Assembly (NCBI RefSeq): GCF_018623055.1
Contig: NZ_CP076019.1
Coordinates: 496,001-560,000, forward strand
Source: Halorubrum sp. 2020YC2
GTDB taxonomy: Archaea; Halobacteriota; Halobacteria; Halobacteriales; Haloferacaceae
Length of the DNA stretch: 64,000 bases
Reading direction: 5' to 3'
Shown: positions 60,961 to 64,000 of the stretch, piece after piece
How positions within the stretch are numbered: position 1 is the stretch's first letter
Layout: the number at the start of each line of letters is the position of its first letter
Notes under the pieces: generated by a model
The model's database searches: none
What the model was told of the DNA's origin: nothing
Seen by the model: only the letters and a program-made list of their open reading frames with translations
Translations under genes and position numbers: made by a program

Positions 60961-61368
60961 ATGACGAGAGCACAGCAGAGCGAGTTTCTGGACGAGTTCG
61001 ACGAGCGGATAGACCGCCTCCCGAACACTGTCGACCGAGCGGCGGTCAAGCGCATACGGTACGTCGCGTACGTGCTCGACGAAGGGGTCCGCGTTCCGGG
61101 AATCGGGTATCGCGTCGGCATCGATCCGCTGCTCGGTATCCTCCCGGGGGCGGGAGACGTACTCACCGGCGGAATCTCACTGTACATCGTGGTCGAAGCG
61201 GCCCGTCTCGGCGTGTCCTACACGACGCTGCTCAGAATGATCGCGAACGTCTCTCTGGACGTGGCCGCGGGAGCGGTCCCGGTCGTCGGCGACCTCTTCG
61301 ACGTCATCTGGAAGGCCAACACGCGCAACCTCGAACTGGTGTTAGAAGAGCTCACGCCGGACGCGTAG
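60961..61368 (+). CDS. DUF4112 domain membrane protein
   Basis: 135-aa protein: cytosolic helix (MTRAQQSEFLDEFDERIDRL), then VRVPGIGYRVGIDPLLGILP typical of DUF4112, then two membrane-associated hydrophobic stretches and an amphipathic end KANTRNLELVLEELTP. Function unknown. The Met at 60961 is preferred over 60880 because the longer N-terminus is Arg-rich and not acidic. Confidence 0.85.
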   Translation: MTRAQQSEFLDEFDERIDRLPNTVDRAAVKRIRYVAYVLDEGVRVPGIGYRVGIDPLLGILPGAGDVLTGGISLYIVVEAARLGVSYTTLLRMIANVSLDVAAGAVPVVGDLFDVIWKANTRNLELVLEELTPDA

Positions 61369-61443
61369 GCGCTCACCGGGACTCCCTCGCTCTGAGACCC
61401 GCCGATTTCGGGATTTCGATCGTTCGGTCACCCTTCTCCGCGG

Positions 61444-61491
61444 GTTTATTTATACTATTCAAACAATATTAGGTGTGTGATTATCTACCAC
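61444..61491 (+). promoter_or_regulatory. Promoter with operator-like dyad ahead of zinc-knuckle gene
   Basis: TATA-like TTTATTTATAC (61,445-61,455) is followed by AGGTGTGTGATT (61,471-61,482) and ACCAC (61,487-61,491), the same arrangement as at 21008-21029 before gltB. In position it would overlap the transcription start of the small zinc-knuckle gene. Confidence 0.5.
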
Positions 61492-61509
61492 GGGAGCGTA
61501 TCGGCGTAT

Positions 61510-61641
61510 ATGCGACCAAAGTACGACTGCGACGGCGAGGAAGTGTACGAGTGTTTCGAATGCGGGCGACGGACCGACTCGCCCGGCGAGTGCGACTGCG
61601 GCGGCGAACTGCGACACATCGGGCGCTCGCGGGACCTGTGA
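61510..61641 (+). CDS. Rubrerythrin-like small zinc-knuckle protein
   Basis: 43-aa protein with two CxxC-type knuckles: ECFECGRR and CDCGGELRH. Such haloarchaeal proteins are named for the rubrerythrin-like metal-binding fold; they may bind zinc or iron. The ATG at 61510 follows a TATA box and an operator-like dyad. A very small gene of unknown role. Confidence 0.75.
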   Translation: MRPKYDCDGEEVYECFECGRRTDSPGECDCGGELRHIGRSRDL

Positions 61642-61683
61642 CCGGGACCGAGTCGAGCCCGTCCCGGACCGCTGTCGGTCGGG

Positions 61684-62934
61684 TCAGTCGCCCCCGGTAG
61701 CGTCGCGCTCGTCGTCGGGGTCGCCTTCGCCATCCCCGCCATCCCCGTTTGAATCCCCCTCCGGATCGTAGTCGGGCAGCGAGAGGACGTTCTCGCGGCC
61801 CAGTCGGAAACCGTCCAGGTCGCCCTCGTCGCGCAGTCCGGTCACAACTTGGCTCGTCTTCGCGGCGGTCCAGTCCAGCTCCTCGGCCACCCGCTTCTGT
61901 TTCATCCGCCCGCCCTCCGACTCGACGAGCCGGAGGACCTGTTCTTCGTTGCTCAGCAGGTCGCCGTCGACGGCCGGCGCGCCGCCCGCGCCGGACGCCG
62001 ACCCGTCCGCCGACTCGCCGCGCCCGTCGTCCGTTTCGGACCCCTCCGCGGCGGTGTCGGTGGACGCCGCCTCGGGGTCGTCCGCACCCGCGCCGGCCGC
62101 TGCCGCCGTCGCGTCGGCCGCCGCGGCGTCCCCTCCGGTGACGGCTCCCGCGCCCTCGTCGACGCCCCGGCGGCGATAGGCGACGGCGCCCCCGGCGACG
62201 ACGAGGAGGGCGACGAGCGCGACCAGCCCGGCGGCCGGGACTCCGGAGAGCGGCCCCGCGGGAGCGGCCGTGACCCGCGGCTGGCCGGCCGAGAAGTCGA
62301 CCGGGCCGTTCCAGACGACCGACCGCTCGCGGACCTCGCTCGGCTCCGGCGCCGTCTCCCCGAGGCGGTACCCCTCCGGCCACGAGACGATGAGCGAGGA
62401 GGAGTCGTCCAAGAACAGCCCGTCGACCGCGTCGCCGGCGCGCAGCCGGTCGCCGTCGACGGCGGCGAAGTTCGTCCACTCGAACCGGTAGGTCAACACG
62501 CCGTACGACTGCGGGAGCTCGCGCCGCTCGGCGGTCACCGTCGCGTTCGAGACGGTCATGTCGCGGCCGGTCGTCTCCTCCGCGGTCGCCGCGGTCGAGA
62601 CCATCCGCTCGCGGAACCGGCTCGTGTACGCCTCGGTGTCGTTCTCCACGTCCCCGCGGAGCTGTTCGAACGCCCGCTCCTCCTCGTCGGTGCCGAGCCG
62701 GATCCGGTACTCGACTGTCCACTCCGCGTCGCCGTCCGGCCGGACGTCGACCGCTATCGAGACGTCGTCCGGCTCGACGTCCATCTGCGCGAACCCGCCC
62801 TCGAACGGGACGGCGCCCGCGCCGCCGGCGCCGAACGCGAGCCCGACGGCTCCGACGAGGGCGACGACGACGAGGAGAAGCGACGCTCGCTGCACGGCGG
62901 AGTTCACAGGAGGGACGGTAAAGTTCCTTCTCAT
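61684..62934 (-). CDS. Membrane-anchored HTH regulator with extracytoplasmic domain
   Basis: 416 aa. Signal peptide/anchor (~residues 15-40), an ectodomain (~45-230: DVSIAVDVRPDGDAEWTVEY, RFEWTNFAAVDGDRL), one membrane helix (~235-258, AAGLVALVALLVVAGGAVAY), a linker of Ala/Asp/Gly, and a C-terminal winged HTH (EEQVLRLVESEGGRMKQKRV, ELDWTAAKTSQVVTGLRDEG). This architecture (DUF7345-DUF7343-like) suggests a membrane-bound transcription regulator that senses an external or envelope cue. Its target is unknown; adjacent DUF7096-like gene is on the same strand. Confidence 0.83.
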   Translation of the reverse strand: MRRNFTVPPVNSAVQRASLLLVVVALVGAVGLAFGAGGAGAVPFEGGFAQMDVEPDDVSIAVDVRPDGDAEWTVEYRIRLGTDEEERAFEQLRGDVENDTEAYTSRFRERMVSTAATAEETTGRDMTVSNATVTAERRELPQSYGVLTYRFEWTNFAAVDGDRLRAGDAVDGLFLDDSSSLIVSWPEGYRLGETAPEPSEVRERSVVWNGPVDFSAGQPRVTAAPAGPLSGVPAAGLVALVALLVVAGGAVAYRRRGVDEGAGAVTGGDAAAADATAAAAGAGADDPEAASTDTAAEGSETDDGRGESADGSASGAGGAPAVDGDLLSNEEQVLRLVESEGGRMKQKRVAEELDWTAAKTSQVVTGLRDEGDLDGFRLGRENVLSLPDYDPEGDSNGDGGDGEGDPDDERDATGGD

Positions 62935-63003
62935 CCGCGGTCGTCCCGGTCCTCCGCTGCGAGTCGGAGCGGATCCGTCTCGGCGGTCATTGTTCGCCGC
63001 CGC

Positions 63004-64000
63004 TCACGCACCGAGGCCCAGTAGACCGCCGACGCGCGCGGTCAGCGCGGCGACCGCGCGTTCGACGGACGGGCGGTCGCCGCCGTCGCCCGCGGCGTCG
63101 CCGCCGCTCGAACCGCCTCCGTCCCCGGACCCGTCTCCGGGGCCGGCCGGCGTGCCGGCCGATCCGTTACCAGAGTCGCCGGTCGACCCGCTACCCGAGT
63201 CACCGTCCGTCGCGTTCCCGCCCTCCGGCGGACCGGAAGCGGTCGACCCGTTCGCGGCGCCGGTCTCCGAGCCGTTCACTCCCCCCGCTCCGGAGGCACC
63301 GCCCGCTCCAGGACCGTCGGTCGAGCCGTTTTCGGGACCTCCTTCTGACGGTCCCGCGCTCCCGTTTCCGGGACCCGCTTCCGGCGGTCCCGCGCTCCCG
63401 TTTCCGGGACTCCCGGCGGACCCGTTTCCCGGCGGCCCGACGTCGCCCGGCGCTCCGGCGGACCCGTTCTCGGGGGGGCCGGCGTCGGCCGGCGGACCGC
63501 GCTCGGTCCCGTTCCCGGGCGGACCGCGCCGCTCCGGACCGACCGGGCCGCCGACGCCCGGGCCGGCCACGCCGCGGGCAATGGCGGCGACCTCGGGACC
63601 GCGGAGGTCGTTCGCGCGCTCTCGGAGGGTCGCCAGCCGCTCGTCGTCGACCCCGCGGTCCTCGCGGACGGCGGCGGGGAGCGAGGCGGACGCGTTCGCG
63701 CTCCGGTTCAGTCCGCGGGCGAGCGACTCGATCCGTGCGCTCGTCGTCGCCATCCGCGCGGCGTACGCCCCCTGACTCAACTCCCCGTCGGCGCGGCGCT
63801 CGCGGAGTTCCTCCTGCCGCCGCTCTAACTCCGCGAGGCGCTTCTCGGTCCGGTTCAGCCGCTCCGCGACCACGGCGGCGCGGCTCTCGTTCGTCTCGGC
63901 CTCCCGAAGCCCGACCTCGAACGCCCTCGACTCGACCTCTCCTTCTATCTCGGCGCCCTGAACGCCGACGACCCCGGCGAGGCGCTCACCGGGACTGAGG
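63004..64000 (-). CDS. DUF7096-like envelope protein (5' end outside window)
   Basis: At least 332 codons, running off the window's right edge. The N-terminal visible part is charged and helical (coiled-coil-like: TEKRLAELERRQEELRER), with LSPGERLAGVVGVQGAEIEG near the edge; the C-terminal part is a long Gly/Ser/Pro/Asn-rich low-complexity segment before a short hydrophobic end (VERAVAALTARVGGLLGLGA). Similar haloarchaeal proteins (DUF7096) sit beside HTH membrane regulators. Function unknown. Confidence 0.7.
   Translation of the reverse strand, partial: LSPGERLAGVVGVQGAEIEGEVESRAFEVGLREAETNESRAAVVAERLNRTEKRLAELERRQEELRERRADGELSQGAYAARMATTSARIESLARGLNRSANASASLPAAVREDRGVDDERLATLRERANDLRGPEVAAIARGVAGPGVGGPVGPERRGPPGNGTERGPPADAGPPENGSAGAPGDVGPPGNGSAGSPGNGSAGPPEAGPGNGSAGPSEGGPENGSTDGPGAGGASGAGGVNGSETGAANGSTASGPPEGGNATDGDSGSGSTGDSGNGSAGTPAGPGDGSGDGGGSSGGDAAGDGGDRPSVERAVAALTARVGGLLGLGA

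Noticed and set aside
61473-61700. 75-codon Arg-rich frame on the plus strand near 61.5 kb
   Set aside because: It overlaps the zinc-knuckle gene in another frame; the acidic, Cys-rich 43-codon frame is the credible one.

Overview
The window is GC-rich haloarchaeal chromosome, closest in style to Halorubrum and related Haloferacales. The evidence is acidic proteins (Asp/Glu/Ala-rich), TATA-like boxes about 25-35 bp upstream of start codons that often lack a leader, archaeal information-processing genes (Spt5, SecE, FtsZ1, diphthine synthase, Trm5-type methyltransferase, D-aminoacyl-tRNA deacylase), an archaeosortase with PGF-CTERM substrates, and family-specific small proteins (HEWD, MTH865, rubrerythrin-like zinc knuckle). 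No virus, transposase or CRISPR is visible. The genus is an inference from style, not from a search.

Layout. 0-5.1 kb: end of an Lrp/AsnC regulator, pyruvate:ferredoxin oxidoreductase (porAB), dphB and two CBS-pair proteins. 5.2-13.5 kb (minus strand): a DUF4010/MgtC-type membrane protein, archaeosortase ArtA, the secE-spt5 operon, ftsZ1, D-aminoacyl-tRNA deacylase, a Ca2+/cation antiporter, a small membrane protein and a PhzF protein. 13.6-21 kb: an AlkP-superfamily enzyme, an HNH-like protein, a lipoprotein, and a 1051-aa PGF-CTERM surface protein whose first ~580 codons are strikingly AT-rich while the rest has normal GC-rich usage. 21-28 kb: glutamate synthase and an ABC exporter. 28.1-28.8 kb: a dispersed repeat module followed by a tandem array of TATA-containing units leading into an SRPBCC gene. 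29.4-30.6 kb: tRNA-Ala(GGC), a duplicate of its 3' end, and an AT-richer orphan membrane protein. 30.6-41.3 kb: a matrixin-like lipoprotein, a LOV-like PAS protein lacking the LOV cysteine, phytoene desaturase, tandem membrane paralogues, a zinc-ribbon protein, an SDR gene with an in-frame stop, purB, and a PurN-AICAR transformylase fusion. 41.7-52.7 kb: P450, MFS, M42 peptidase, membrane J-domain protein coupled to a metallophosphoesterase, zinc ADH, an isolated E1-alpha, an FAD oxidoreductase. 52.7-53.2 kb: a second copy of the repeat module and array, inverted. 53.3-60 kb: frameshifted threonine synthase, a BtuF-BtuC-BtuD-type uptake system (btuC frameshifted), Trm5-like methyltransferase and a small gene pair (second member frameshifted). 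60-64 kb: a candidate minus-strand small transcript with a T-rich terminator, tRNA-Thr(CGU) with tRNA-derived debris, DUF4112 and zinc-knuckle proteins, and two envelope proteins, the last cut by the window end.

How genes connect. ArtA (6.6 kb) should process the two PGF-CTERM proteins seen here, the chimeric surface protein and the BtuF-like binding protein. Purine synthesis genes purB and purN/H are divergent around one short promoter region. BtuC and BtuD are translationally coupled and divergent from BtuF.

The most novel signal is a noncoding repeat family: a ~250-bp module present at 28.16-28.42 kb and inverted at 52.97-53.24 kb, with a degenerate relative at 41.4-41.65 kb. Each full copy runs into a tandem array sharing a 16-nt core but with locus-specific unit bodies. 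The module has inverted repeats that stay paired although their sequences differ, suggesting a structured RNA or hairpin DNA. Five genes carry an in-frame stop or frameshift, three of them between 53.3 and 60.1 kb; this is either sequence error or real decay, and cannot be decided from the window alone.
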